Of a DNA stretch of 64,000 nt, positions 56,245-64,000 are shown piece after piece. Position 1 is the stretch's first letter. Each line of letters opens with the position of its first letter. A model generated the notes under the pieces. The model was not told the DNA's origin and did not search any database. It saw nothing but the letters and a program-made list of their open reading frames with translations. Source of the DNA: Gammaproteobacteria bacterium (GTDB lineage: Bacteria; Pseudomonadota; Gammaproteobacteria; Pseudomonadales; Pseudohongiellaceae); the NCBI GenBank assembly GCA_029253585.1, contig JAQWZF010000033.1:22580-86579 (forward strand), written 5' to 3'. The translations under genes and the position numbers were made by a program.

Positions 56245-57580
56245 TGAGCCCCACCTTGCCCAACGTAGCTACGGTTCTGGCTTCGCGATCATTACGCTCT
56301 TCCTGTAGTTTTTGATAACCCTCCTCATCCAGATGGGTAACGGCGATCCAAGCATGAGACATTTCATCACCAGTACGCTGACCGGAGGTAACCCACTGGT
56401 CCGGATCCGGATTCCAGGGATTATCGGCTGTATTGTCGTGCCAACCAGTCAAGACTATGATGGCACCTACAGGAACGAGTGGTTGAAACCCCTCTTCATA
56501 GGTATGGCTGTGGTTCCAGCCAGCACTCCAGTTGGACACCTTGCTGACTAGTTCTGTCCGCCCTGTAGCAGGATAGAAAATTTCCATAGACATGGCCACA
56601 CCGCGCAGGTGCATGTGAGGCTGCCAGCTATCAAGACGAACCGGATGATCAAAGGAGTGGAATCCTTGGGTCATCAACTTCCCGTGAGGAGGAATGAGGT
56701 AAACATCGGACTCACCATTCTTACTAAGATAGTAATTATCTACATCTTGAAAATAGGCTGTTTCCTCGTCGAACTCATCCTCTTCGTCGTAATACCATAT
56801 ACCAACTGTTACCTGATCGTCGGGTACCGCATTGCCATCGGGGTAGTAATGAATGCTCCACTCAACCATAGAATTCGCTGGTGCAACTCTACAAGCGCCT
56901 TTTGGAATTTTTTCACCGAGCTTACCCATGGCAAATTCGGACAGTAGACTGTTCCATTCCCACTCACCGTTTTCGTCTAGAGTTAGCAGCGTGGTCACGC
57001 CATGGTGTGTTGATCCGCTTGCAGCTGCCGACGGTATTGTCTCTACGGCTTTAATGCAGCGGTTTTCGGTAATCCCAGTAGGCACCCTAGGCTCCCACCA
57101 GTAATCCTGACCGCTCGCTGGAACGTCCCACTTCTCGGACTTGATGATGTGGTCGGGAGGGCCTAACTCTTTTGCAAAGTGAAATTCACCAGGAACCGGA
57201 AATTCCTTAGCAGGCGGCAATTCTTCGAGGTTACCGATTGGAGAACCCGCATCAACCCATGCAACTAGGGTATTGATGTCTTCATCAGACATTCTCCAGT
57301 CATTCTTCAGTTCTTGAATTCCGATATCGTGGTCGTACTGATAAGGCGGCATTTCTCGCTCGGCGACCTTCAGACTAATAAGCGGAGCCCAAGGTCGAAC
57401 TTCATCATAGTTGGTGAAGGACATTGGACCGATTCCACCTGGCTGGTGGCAGATTTGGCAGTTATCTTGAATGATTCTCGAGACCTGGTTTGCGTAGGTG
57501 ATCTCTTCTTCAGCTGATGCTGCTAACGCAGGCCACAGTGAGATAGTCGTTAAGATCCAAATTGCTCGGTTCCCGATCAT
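56237..57580 (-). CDS. PHM-like dicopper monooxygenase fused to a c-type heme domain
   Basis: The ATG at 57580 (AAGGGG upstream) opens a signal peptide (IWILTTISLWPALAASA), giving 447 aa; the frame goes up to 57739 without support. Domain 1 is a heme c domain with CQICH (41-45) and MPPY. Domains 2-3 are the copper type II ascorbate-dependent monooxygenase fold. Candidate CuA ligands are His192-His193 (GSTHHGVTTL) and His244 (WSIHYYPDG); CuB ligands His322, His324 (WQPHMHLRG) and Met407 (GDEMSHAWI). This matches the complete PHM ligand set. It would hydroxylate a C-H bond in the periplasm, with the heme supplying electrons. Substrate unknown. Confidence 0.88.
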   Translation of the reverse strand: MIGNRAIWILTTISLWPALAASAEEEITYANQVSRIIQDNCQICHQPGGIGPMSFTNYDEVRPWAPLISLKVAEREMPPYQYDHDIGIQELKNDWRMSDEDINTLVAWVDAGSPIGNLEELPPAKEFPVPGEFHFAKELGPPDHIIKSEKWDVPASGQDYWWEPRVPTGITENRCIKAVETIPSAAASGSTHHGVTTLLTLDENGEWEWNSLLSEFAMGKLGEKIPKGACRVAPANSMVEWSIHYYPDGNAVPDDQVTVGIWYYDEEDEFDEETAYFQDVDNYYLSKNGESDVYLIPPHGKLMTQGFHSFDHPVRLDSWQPHMHLRGVAMSMEIFYPATGRTELVSKVSNWSAGWNHSHTYEEGFQPLVPVGAIIVLTGWHDNTADNPWNPDPDQWVTSGQRTGDEMSHAWIAVTHLDEEGYQKLQEERNDREARTVATLGKVGLND

Positions 57581-57788
57581 GATTGTCCCCTTCGCTTTAC
57601 TTGAACAGGGTGTGCCAAAGTAACTAAACATAGTGATTCCAATTGAAATTCGGTGAATTCGACACAAGTGGTTCCTGTAGGCATCGAGCATCAAAGAGTG
57701 TATGACGGTTCCAAGAGCGACAGCCATATGAAAGGTCAATCTTACTCTGAAGCCAACAATTACTGCTTCGAAACAGTTTCACAGAGTC

Positions 57789-57807
57789 ATTTATTCGTTT
57801 GTATAAA
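57789..57807 (-). promoter_or_regulatory. Fourth copy of the TTTATACA dyad, upstream of the monooxygenase
   Basis: Read on the minus strand the sequence is TTTATACAAACGAATAAAT, close to the three copies at 60.76-60.98 kb. It lies about 210 bp upstream of the monooxygenase start. Weakest of the four copies. Confidence 0.45.
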
Positions 57808-57928
57808 GTACAATTTATGGATACTGAAAGCAATGGCTTTCTGGATTTTCTTGCCAGATGATAATTCCCCGGCAGCATTATCCCCTCGCCTGTAAACCGC
57901 CTCATTCCAGCTCAAATACTAGCAAAAA

Positions 57929-57960
57929 AAAGCGGGGACCATTTTCGTGGTCCCCGCTTT
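57929..57960 (-). terminator. Rho-independent terminator of the TonB receptor gene
   Basis: Perfect 13-bp stem AAAGCGGGGACCA (57929-57941) / TGGTCCCCGCTTT (57948-57960), loop TTTTCG. On the minus strand a T-run follows (A-run 57924-57930). Ends transcription of 57999-60638 before the monooxygenase operon. Confidence 0.92.
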
Positions 57961-57998
57961 GATCTTCCTTGATCATTGGATTAAACGAACAGGAAGTG

Positions 57999-60638
57999 CT
58001 AGAAGCTCATTGATGCGCGAGCGTAGAAGTACCTACCCTGCCAGTCTAGGTTGTTTTGGTAACCATATAAGTTACCGCAGCAAACGTAACTAAATTCAGT
58101 GATACCTTCATCCGGGTATTCATCAAACAAGTTTCTGGCGCCGCCTGACAACCTGACAGTATCGTTAAGTTGATATTGCAACTCTAGGTCGGTGTACAAG
58201 ACGCCACCAAACTCCTGATGCAAAGAACCATCACTTTTGGCTTTTTCATAGTCGCCGTAATAGCTAAGCCGTCCGATCACTGCCAAATCATTCACCTCAT
58301 GGCGAGCGGTGAACACGCCGCGGAATTCTGGCTGCAGTTTTTCAAAATCTGCCTGCTCTTCCGTCGTTAAGAAAGTGCTGACCTGGCTGACTGGGCTGTC
58401 GAACTCGTTTCTGGTGTAGTTTAGAGCAAGACTCAGACTAGTCACGCCATTGCTACCCCAATCAAGAGGCGTTGTCGCTACAACATCTACCCCTTCGGTG
58501 GTGGTATCAAAGGCATTACCAAAATAATTCACCTGACCGAAAGAGGCAGCATTAGCTACACCGGCCGCCTCCAGGGCAAGGTATCTGTCATAGGCCGCAC
58601 CCGCGGTTGGATTTGTAGACACGTCATTTGCGTCTTCGTTGATAAACACGCGATCCTCAATAGCGATGCTATAGAAATCCACCGTCAAGTTGACGTTGGC
58701 GATATCTGCAGTAAAACCAAGTGTAATGTTGTCCGCCAATTCGGGCGTGAGCGGCTGAGCACCAATAGCTCTTGCAGCTGTAGAATCAGCCGGGAACAAG
58801 CCGCGGTTGACTGGAACACCGTTTGGTAGTCGCACAGATATATTAGTCGTACCCTGCTGGCCTGGGCTAGGAGCACGCAAAGAGGTACCGAGCGAGCCGC
58901 GAATGGCGAAATTATCAGTCACATCCAGTATAGCTGCCAGTTTCCAGGTTACTTCCGTGCCAAAGTCGTCATAGTCCTCGCCACGTATCGCGCCCTGCAC
59001 GAACAGAGTATCGGTTACATCATGACTGAGATCTGCATAGATCGATGTAGCTTTGCGTCCATAACTTTGCGAAAACTCGGGTGGAAAACCAGGGAAGCCG
59101 TTTGAGCCAACATCTCCTGTGTAATACACAGGATCGGAACTATCGGCGCAATTCAGAGTAGAACCGCCCGCAATCACTGCTGCACCTGCGGCTGTGGCAG
59201 TATCGCCATTACAGAAACCGTGAGGATCTGGAGCCCCGTAAATACCTGGCAGATGAGAGTCTGGCTCACCGCCCAAAATATTATACTCCTCATCCAAATA
59301 GCTGGCGCCAAAGGCAAGCACAGCGCCCGAGTCTAGTTCATAGCTAAAGTCTGCCTGAAACTGAGTTTCTTCGTTAACCAGATTACCCAAATGGAACTGA
59401 GTCGGAGATCCATTTCCCATGGAGGGATTCAGAGTATTAAACAGGTTGTATTCAATTTCGCTTTCTCCGTTGCGAATGCTGAAATCATATGTCAGGCCGT
59501 TGTTCCATTCACCGCGCAAGCCTGCGACTATTGATCTATCATCAACTTCACCAAACATTTGCGGGGTAAAGCCTGCAGGGAAAATATCTCTAGCACTATA
59601 GGTAGACCCGTCTGCAATGCGCAGCTCTTTAAAGAGGCCGATAACAGGACGACGGTGAAAGAAGTTCGCGTCAGACTCGCTGTTGGACCAGCTACCAAAC
59701 GAATACAACTCACTGGTGTCACTCAAGTCAAAGCCCGCATTGAAAAACAAGCGCAGAGACTCAGAAGCTGGTTGACCCCAAGGTTGGGAATAACGTCCGG
59801 TATCGTGGAAAGTAGGATGTCCACTCTCATAAGCCTGTCTGAATGTAGCAGTTTCTTCGTATGCGGATGATGCGTTATTTCTCGCATTGAAAATTGCGTA
59901 CTTTGGATTACTTCGATCCGCACACCAAAAGGTCTCGCAATATTCTTCCGCCCGTATAGTCCGCTCCACATCTGAATATTCACCTGAAATGCTGATGAAT
60001 CCGCTATCACCCAGCGGCAGTCCTATATTTGCCTGCACATTGACTGACTGGCCATCACCCTCGCCGTACTCGCCCATGTCAACAGAGATACTTCCACCCT
60101 CGCGGTTTTCCTTGAGTATGAAGTTGACAACACCTGCGATGGCGTCGGAACCGTATTGGGCCGCAGCACCATCCCGTAAAACTTCTATATTGCCGATAGC
60201 AATTGAGGGGATAGTTGCCATGTCCGCGGCTTGAGCTCCCACGCCGTCAATATCCACTAGAGCGGAACGATGACGCCGCTTCGAGTTAACCAACACGAGA
60301 GTCTTATCACTTTGTAGGCCTCGCAACCTAGCCGGACGGATGTACGCACCTCCGGAAAAGTTAGTTTTGGAAACGTTGAAGGAAGGTACTAACGTTTGCA
60401 AGATATCATTCGTATCAGTGTATGAGATCTGGCTAATGTCCTCTGCGCTGAAGACATCAATAGGCACTGGCGAATCTGCTACAGTGCGTTCGCGGCCACG
60501 AGTACCAGTGACGACGATCTGTTCTACTTCATCCGCGCTCTGTTGTGCCATTGCCACGGGCACAAATCCCGCTGGAGCCAATAAAGCCAACGTTATGGCA
60601 GGCGATAGAATCCTGCTTATTTTATTTTGTCTGAACAT
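57999..60638 (-). CDS. TonB-dependent outer membrane receptor
   Basis: 879 aa with signal peptide (ITLALLAPAGFVPVAMAQ), TonB box region VEQIVVTGTRGRERT, plug domain (ISYTDTNDILQTLVPSFNVS, IEVLRDGAAAQYGSDAIAGV, VNFILKENREGG) and a long beta barrel ending in aromatic ARASMSF. Imports a scarce or large substrate using TonB energy; siderophore versus organic substrate cannot be decided. No co-transcribed transporter, but a divergent symporter operon shares its upstream region and three copies of a dyad motif. Confidence 0.94.
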   Translation of the reverse strand: MFRQNKISRILSPAITLALLAPAGFVPVAMAQQSADEVEQIVVTGTRGRERTVADSPVPIDVFSAEDISQISYTDTNDILQTLVPSFNVSKTNFSGGAYIRPARLRGLQSDKTLVLVNSKRRHRSALVDIDGVGAQAADMATIPSIAIGNIEVLRDGAAAQYGSDAIAGVVNFILKENREGGSISVDMGEYGEGDGQSVNVQANIGLPLGDSGFISISGEYSDVERTIRAEEYCETFWCADRSNPKYAIFNARNNASSAYEETATFRQAYESGHPTFHDTGRYSQPWGQPASESLRLFFNAGFDLSDTSELYSFGSWSNSESDANFFHRRPVIGLFKELRIADGSTYSARDIFPAGFTPQMFGEVDDRSIVAGLRGEWNNGLTYDFSIRNGESEIEYNLFNTLNPSMGNGSPTQFHLGNLVNEETQFQADFSYELDSGAVLAFGASYLDEEYNILGGEPDSHLPGIYGAPDPHGFCNGDTATAAGAAVIAGGSTLNCADSSDPVYYTGDVGSNGFPGFPPEFSQSYGRKATSIYADLSHDVTDTLFVQGAIRGEDYDDFGTEVTWKLAAILDVTDNFAIRGSLGTSLRAPSPGQQGTTNISVRLPNGVPVNRGLFPADSTAARAIGAQPLTPELADNITLGFTADIANVNLTVDFYSIAIEDRVFINEDANDVSTNPTAGAAYDRYLALEAAGVANAASFGQVNYFGNAFDTTTEGVDVVATTPLDWGSNGVTSLSLALNYTRNEFDSPVSQVSTFLTTEEQADFEKLQPEFRGVFTARHEVNDLAVIGRLSYYGDYEKAKSDGSLHQEFGGVLYTDLELQYQLNDTVRLSGGARNLFDEYPDEGITEFSYVCCGNLYGYQNNLDWQGRYFYARASMSF

Positions 60639-61158
60639 CTGCTTTCCCTTGGAAGTGATTTATCTTGACCGCTCTGATAACTAGCGATGACTTAATTCTG
60701 CATGGGATGGACTCGCATCGCCAAATTCACGGCTTAACGGGTTTCTCCACCTTCATCATGACAATTTATACAATTGAATATATATATGCAAGGATTTTAT
60801 ACATATGAATATTTCAAAAGGGAATGTTTCCGGAGGACAGCGTCCAAGTCAAACTCAACCTTTGCTTGCTGATCCGATGGCTATGAACCACAGCTGGGCT
60901 AATTACAGCCTCGCCGGCAGTTACACGACATAAAAACCTTGTACTCATCCAGCATAACCGCTATTTTATACATTTGTATATAGGCGTGAAGCTATCGTTT
61001 CCCCTACTCTCGGTCGCGGAGCTCAATGGAGATTCTCTATTGCGCAAAGTATCTCCAGCCAAACCGCAGACGGGTGCTGCTCTGAGTCATTGAACAATCA
61101 AACTATTTGCAGTTCGCGAGAATCGGACTGAATTAATACCTAAAAAAAGAGGTTAGTT
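60639..61158. promoter_or_regulatory. 520-bp regulatory region between the TonB receptor and DUF4212/symporter genes
   Basis: Strongly AT-rich, non-coding. It holds three copies of a 19-bp motif, TTTATACAWWTGWATATWT: 60765-60783, 60796-60814 and 60965-60983. The core ATACA-N2-TGWAT is a dyad, perfect in the third copy (ATACATTTGTAT). The first two are 31 bp apart and the third 169 bp further, both near whole helical turns. Likely operators shared by the divergent promoters. Confidence 0.65.
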
Positions 61159-61449
61159 ATGTCTACTCCCGGTGCCAACTCCTATTGGGCGGCCAATATA
61201 AAATTAGTTATATCGCTGCTGAGCATCTGGTTTTTGGTTTCCTTTGTTTGTGGAATACTGCTCGTAGATGTCTTGGACACTATTCGCCTCAAAGGTTTTA
61301 AACTCGGCTTCTGGATCGCACAGCAAGGTTCCATCCTTACTTTCATTGCTCTCATCCTTGTATACATCCGCGCAATGGACAAGCTTGATAGTCAATACAA
61401 GCAATCCTCCAACAGCGATTCTCGGGATACTAAGGGAGAAGCAGAATGA
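61159..61449 (+). CDS. DUF4212 small subunit of a sodium:solute symporter
   Basis: 96 aa with two transmembrane helices (LVISLLSIWFLVSFVCGILL and FWIAQQGSILTFIALILVYI). The opening YWAANIKLV is diagnostic for DUF4212, a partner always encoded before SSS-family permeases. Its stop overlaps the permease start (ATGA, 61446-61449). GAGG lies upstream of the ATG. Confidence 0.92.
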   Translation: MSTPGANSYWAANIKLVISLLSIWFLVSFVCGILLVDVLDTIRLKGFKLGFWIAQQGSILTFIALILVYIRAMDKLDSQYKQSSNSDSRDTKGEAE

Positions 61450-63119
61450 GCGTTCAGGTGTGGACCTATCTGTTTGTATTCCTTTCCTTTGGTCTGTACA
61501 TAGGCATTGCAATCTGGTCGCGCGCCGGATCCACCAAAGAATTTTACGTGGCCGGAGGTGGAGTGCACCCTGTCGCGAACGGCATGGCCACAGCTGCCGA
61601 CTGGATGTCAGCCGCTTCTTTCATCAGCATGACTGGGCTTATCTCTTTCCTTGGCCGGGATGGAACATTCTATTTGATGGGCTGGACTGGGGGCTATGTG
61701 CTGCTTGCACTTCTGCTCGCACCTTATCTACGCAAATTTGGCAAGTTCACCGTCCCCGACTTTATCGGTGATCGCTACTATTCCCAGACAGCAAGGCTGG
61801 TAGCCGTGTTCTGCGCCATCGTCATTTCCTTTATTTATGTGTGTGGCCAGATGCAGGGCGCGGGCATCGTGTTCTCCCGATTTCTCGAAGTAGACGTTAC
61901 CACCGGCGTGATCATCGGCATGGCGATTGTATTCTTTTATGCCGTCCTCGGTGGCATGAAGGGAATCACTTACACTCAAGTTGCTCAATACTGCGTGCTC
62001 ATTTTTGCTTTTATGGTCCCTGCCATTTTTATCTCCATCATGATGACCGGCCAGGTAATACCGCAAATTGGCTTCGGCTCGGAATTAGTAGACGGTAGTG
62101 GTTATTTACTCGATCGACTCGACGGGCTCAGCCAAGAACTTGGATTTGCCACTTATACCGAAGGACAGCGCAGCACACAGGACGTCTTTTTTATAACAGC
62201 CGCCCTTATGTTCGGAACCGCTGGGCTCCCCCACGTTATCATTCGCTTTTTTACAGTACCGAATGTACGCGATGCACGCAGATCTGCCGGATATGCCATG
62301 ATTTTCATCGCAATACTGTACACCACAGCGCCGACTGTAGCGGCTTTTGCTCGAACCAATCTAATCAATTCCGTTAGCAATGCAGAATATAGCGCTATGC
62401 CAGATTGGTTTGGCAAATGGGAAACCACCAACCTGATCAGCTTCGATGACAAAAACAATGACGGTAAGATTCAATACCTCGGCGATGCCGAGCGCAACGA
62501 GCTAACGGTAAGTGCAGATATTATGGTGATGGCAAATCCAGAAATTGCCGGGCTGCCAAATTGGGTAATCGCACTGGTTACCGCTGGAGCGCTTGCCGCC
62601 GCCCTGTCCACTGCGGCCGGGCTGTTGCTGGTTATCTCGACTTCCGTAGCACACGACATGCTCAAACGCACCTTTAGGCCGTCGATTACCGAAAAGCAGG
62701 AATTGCTGGCTGCGCGAATATCAATATTGATAGCAGTGCTGATTGCGGGATATGTCGGCATGAATCCACCTGCCTATGTAGCGCAGGTTGTCGCCTTTGC
62801 CTTCGGTCTAGCGGCGGCCTCCTTCTTCCCGGCCATTGTGTTAGGCATATTTCAGAAAAAGATGAATAGACAAGGGGCAATTTCAGGCATGGTGGCTGGC
62901 TTTATTTTTACCGCCTCTTATATCATTTACTTCAAGCTTATTAATCCAGAGGCGAGCACAGCAGACAATTGGCTATTTGGTATCTCGCCGGAAGGTATAG
63001 GTACACTTGGCACTATCATAAACGTGGGCTTTGCCTGCACGATAGCGAAGTTTACTCCTGATCCCCCAGATGATGTACAGGAATTGGTTGAAAACATTAG
63101 ACTACCTGGCGAAGTCTAA
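61446..63119 (+). CDS. Sodium:solute symporter family permease (ActP-like)
   Basis: 557 aa with about 13-14 transmembrane helices. Family landmarks: EFYVAGGGVHPVANGMATAA, DWMSAASFISMTGLI, YVCGQMQGAGIVFSRFLEV, GLPHVIIRFFTVPNVRDARR and ALAAALSTAAGLLLVISTSVAHD. Related to acetate/propionate permeases of the VC_2705 type, which pair with DUF4212 proteins. The acetyl-CoA synthetase gene nearby supports a short-chain carboxylate as substrate (inference). Confidence 0.94.
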   Translation: MSVQVWTYLFVFLSFGLYIGIAIWSRAGSTKEFYVAGGGVHPVANGMATAADWMSAASFISMTGLISFLGRDGTFYLMGWTGGYVLLALLLAPYLRKFGKFTVPDFIGDRYYSQTARLVAVFCAIVISFIYVCGQMQGAGIVFSRFLEVDVTTGVIIGMAIVFFYAVLGGMKGITYTQVAQYCVLIFAFMVPAIFISIMMTGQVIPQIGFGSELVDGSGYLLDRLDGLSQELGFATYTEGQRSTQDVFFITAALMFGTAGLPHVIIRFFTVPNVRDARRSAGYAMIFIAILYTTAPTVAAFARTNLINSVSNAEYSAMPDWFGKWETTNLISFDDKNNDGKIQYLGDAERNELTVSADIMVMANPEIAGLPNWVIALVTAGALAAALSTAAGLLLVISTSVAHDMLKRTFRPSITEKQELLAARISILIAVLIAGYVGMNPPAYVAQVVAFAFGLAAASFFPAIVLGIFQKKMNRQGAISGMVAGFIFTASYIIYFKLINPEASTADNWLFGISPEGIGTLGTIINVGFACTIAKFTPDPPDDVQELVENIRLPGEV

Positions 63120-63161
63120 ACCACGCAGTAGGCTAGAATTAAACTTCATCAATTCTTCAAT

Positions 63162-63193
63162 AAAAAAAGGCTGACAATTGTCAGCCTTTTTTT
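63162..63193. terminator. Bidirectional terminator between convergent genes
   Basis: Perfect palindrome: seven A (63162-63168), GGCTGAC, AATT, GTCAGCC, seven T (63187-63193). Works on both strands: after the symporter (plus) and after the NIPSNAP gene (minus). Confidence 0.95.
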
Positions 63194-63221
63194 ATGAATG
63201 CAGGAAAACCGAGCCCCTCAA

Positions 63222-63650
63222 TTATTTCATTGGGGAATAATCCGTCGCCACCATAAATTTGCTCTCTACTGCAGCGAGAATCCTCCCATTAGCATTAGAC
63301 GCTTCTGAAACTCCCGCCCATTCTGGATCTTGGCCAAAGGCTTCCCAGGATGCATTCGCTGCCTCTTGACTAGCATGCTCTAACATATAAACCAAAGTAT
63401 CCCCTCTTTCTTCTTCGCTAGTTGGTGACCAGAAGCCGACTACTTTCATGCCGTGATTACCGAATATTCGGATCGTGTGATCACGAAATCTCGCATGAAG
63501 ATTTTGCAGATTCCCGGGTGTAGCGGTGTAGGTTCTCAATTCAAATACCTTGCTTTCATCTTGAGCAGAACTACTCATGAAAACTCCTGCACCTAAACCG
63601 ATGGTTAGAGAAATTAGGGATATACCCGCTGTCTTTATTAGCTTATTCAC
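63222..63650 (-). CDS. Secreted NIPSNAP family protein
   Basis: 142 aa with signal-like N-terminus (AGISLISLTIGLGAGVFMSS). NIPSNAP domain: FELRTYTATPGNLQNLHARF, HGMKVVGFWSPTSEEE, TLVYMLEHASQEAANASWEA. Dimeric ferredoxin-like fold; function poorly known. Stands between acs and the terminator on the minus strand, probably co-transcribed with acs. Confidence 0.88.
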   Translation of the reverse strand: MNKLIKTAGISLISLTIGLGAGVFMSSSAQDESKVFELRTYTATPGNLQNLHARFRDHTIRIFGNHGMKVVGFWSPTSEEERGDTLVYMLEHASQEAANASWEAFGQDPEWAGVSEASNANGRILAAVESKFMVATDYSPMK

Positions 63651-63687
63651 ATTGCTCTCCTGAGAGTCAGTTAGGGGTTGATGTCAC

Positions 63688-64000
63688 TTAGCGATTTATT
63701 CTGTTGCCGATTAGCTGTTCAACCACGGCAGGCTCGGCAAGCGTGGTTGTGTCACCCAGATTGTCCAGTTCATTCGCCGCTAGCTTTCTGAGTATGCGGC
63801 GCATAATTTTACCAGAGCGGGTTTTTGGAAGGCCCGGTGCGAATTGAATTGCTTCCGGCCTCGCGAAAGCACCAATTTCCTTGGCAACGAATTTCAGCAA
63901 GTCCTTGCGTAACTCCTCGCTTTCTTCAGTACCCGACATCAGTGTCACATAGGCATAAATTCCCTGCCCCTTGATGTCGTGTGGATAGCCAACCACCGCG
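63688..64000 (-). CDS. acs: Acetyl-CoA synthetase, C-terminal fragment cut by the window edge
   Basis: The last 100 or so residues: [39 protein letters not shown] and [14 protein letters not shown], whose lysine is the regulatory acetylation site of Acs. Converts acetate to acetyl-CoA in the cytoplasm. Continues past 64000. Its presence beside the symporter suggests acetate use. Confidence 0.93.
   Translation of the reverse strand, partial: AVVGYPHDIKGQGIYAYVTLMSGTEESEELRKDLLKFVAKEIGAFARPEAIQFAPGLPKTRSGKIMRRILRKLAANELDNLGDTTTLAEPAVVEQLIGNRINR

Noticed and set aside
1..64000. CRISPR arrays, insertion sequences, integrases, prophage, rRNA
   Set aside because: Looked for regular spaced repeats, transposase motifs and rRNA signatures; none seen.

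Overview
The window is chromosomal DNA of a heterotrophic, probably aerobic and marine-type gammaproteobacterium. The best evidence is the classic gammaproteobacterial block on the minus strand between about 19.8 and 35.2 kb: iscR-iscS-iscU-iscA-hscB-hscA-fdx-iscX, ndk, rlmN, pilW, rodZ, ispG, hisS, yfgM, bamB, der. The genus cannot be fixed from sequence alone. I see no rRNA, CRISPR array, insertion sequence, integrase or phage module.

Left part (1-19.8 kb): a quinoprotein dehydrogenase cut by the window edge with a Tat-exported Rieske protein; a divergent dicarboxylate-type symporter; xseA; two small genes broken by in-frame stops (a secreted protein with TGA and a DUF3307-like protein with TAG); a membrane-anchored DsbA-like protein; a glutamine amidotransferase; a DoxX protein; a secreted hydrolase that aligns closely by eye with PET-hydrolase/cutinase-type polyesterases; a DedA protein whose start codon is out of frame; a GFA-type zinc protein; a large PQQ dehydrogenase; a YtrA-type GntR regulator with an ABC ATPase; an alpha/beta hydrolase; a cytochrome c and quinoprotein alcohol dehydrogenase pair; an exported M18 peptidase; and a PLP-dependent dehydratase/racemase.

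Centre (19.8-49.4 kb): mainly housekeeping. It holds outer-membrane assembly (bamB), translation (hisS, rlmN), isoprenoid synthesis (ispG), cell shape (rodZ), type IV pili (pilW), and the complete Isc iron-sulfur operon behind a textbook IscR type 1 site. It also holds RNase AM, leuA with a divergent Lrp-type regulator, an ECF sigma/anti-sigma/coiled-coil operon, a LytS/LytR-type two-component pair, mdh, queA and a tRNA-Leu(CAA).

Right part (49.7-64 kb): an accessory region after the tRNA. It has purU, a third complete PQQ dehydrogenase, a PAL-like NHL propeller, two secreted proteins of unknown function, a PHM-like dicopper monooxygenase fused to a c-type heme domain, a large TonB-dependent receptor, a DUF4212/sodium-solute symporter pair, a NIPSNAP protein and the start of an acetyl-CoA synthetase. 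The most interesting find is this oxidative cluster. The monooxygenase keeps the whole PHM copper ligand set, and the neighbouring propeller resembles the enzyme that follows PHM in peptide amidation but has two active-site substitutions. A 19-bp dyad motif occurs three times between the TonB receptor and the symporter and once upstream of the monooxygenase, which suggests one regulator controls uptake and oxidation together.

Four otherwise intact reading frames carry a single lesion (TGA, TAG and two one-base frame breaks). They are either early pseudogenes or assembly errors and are reported separately.
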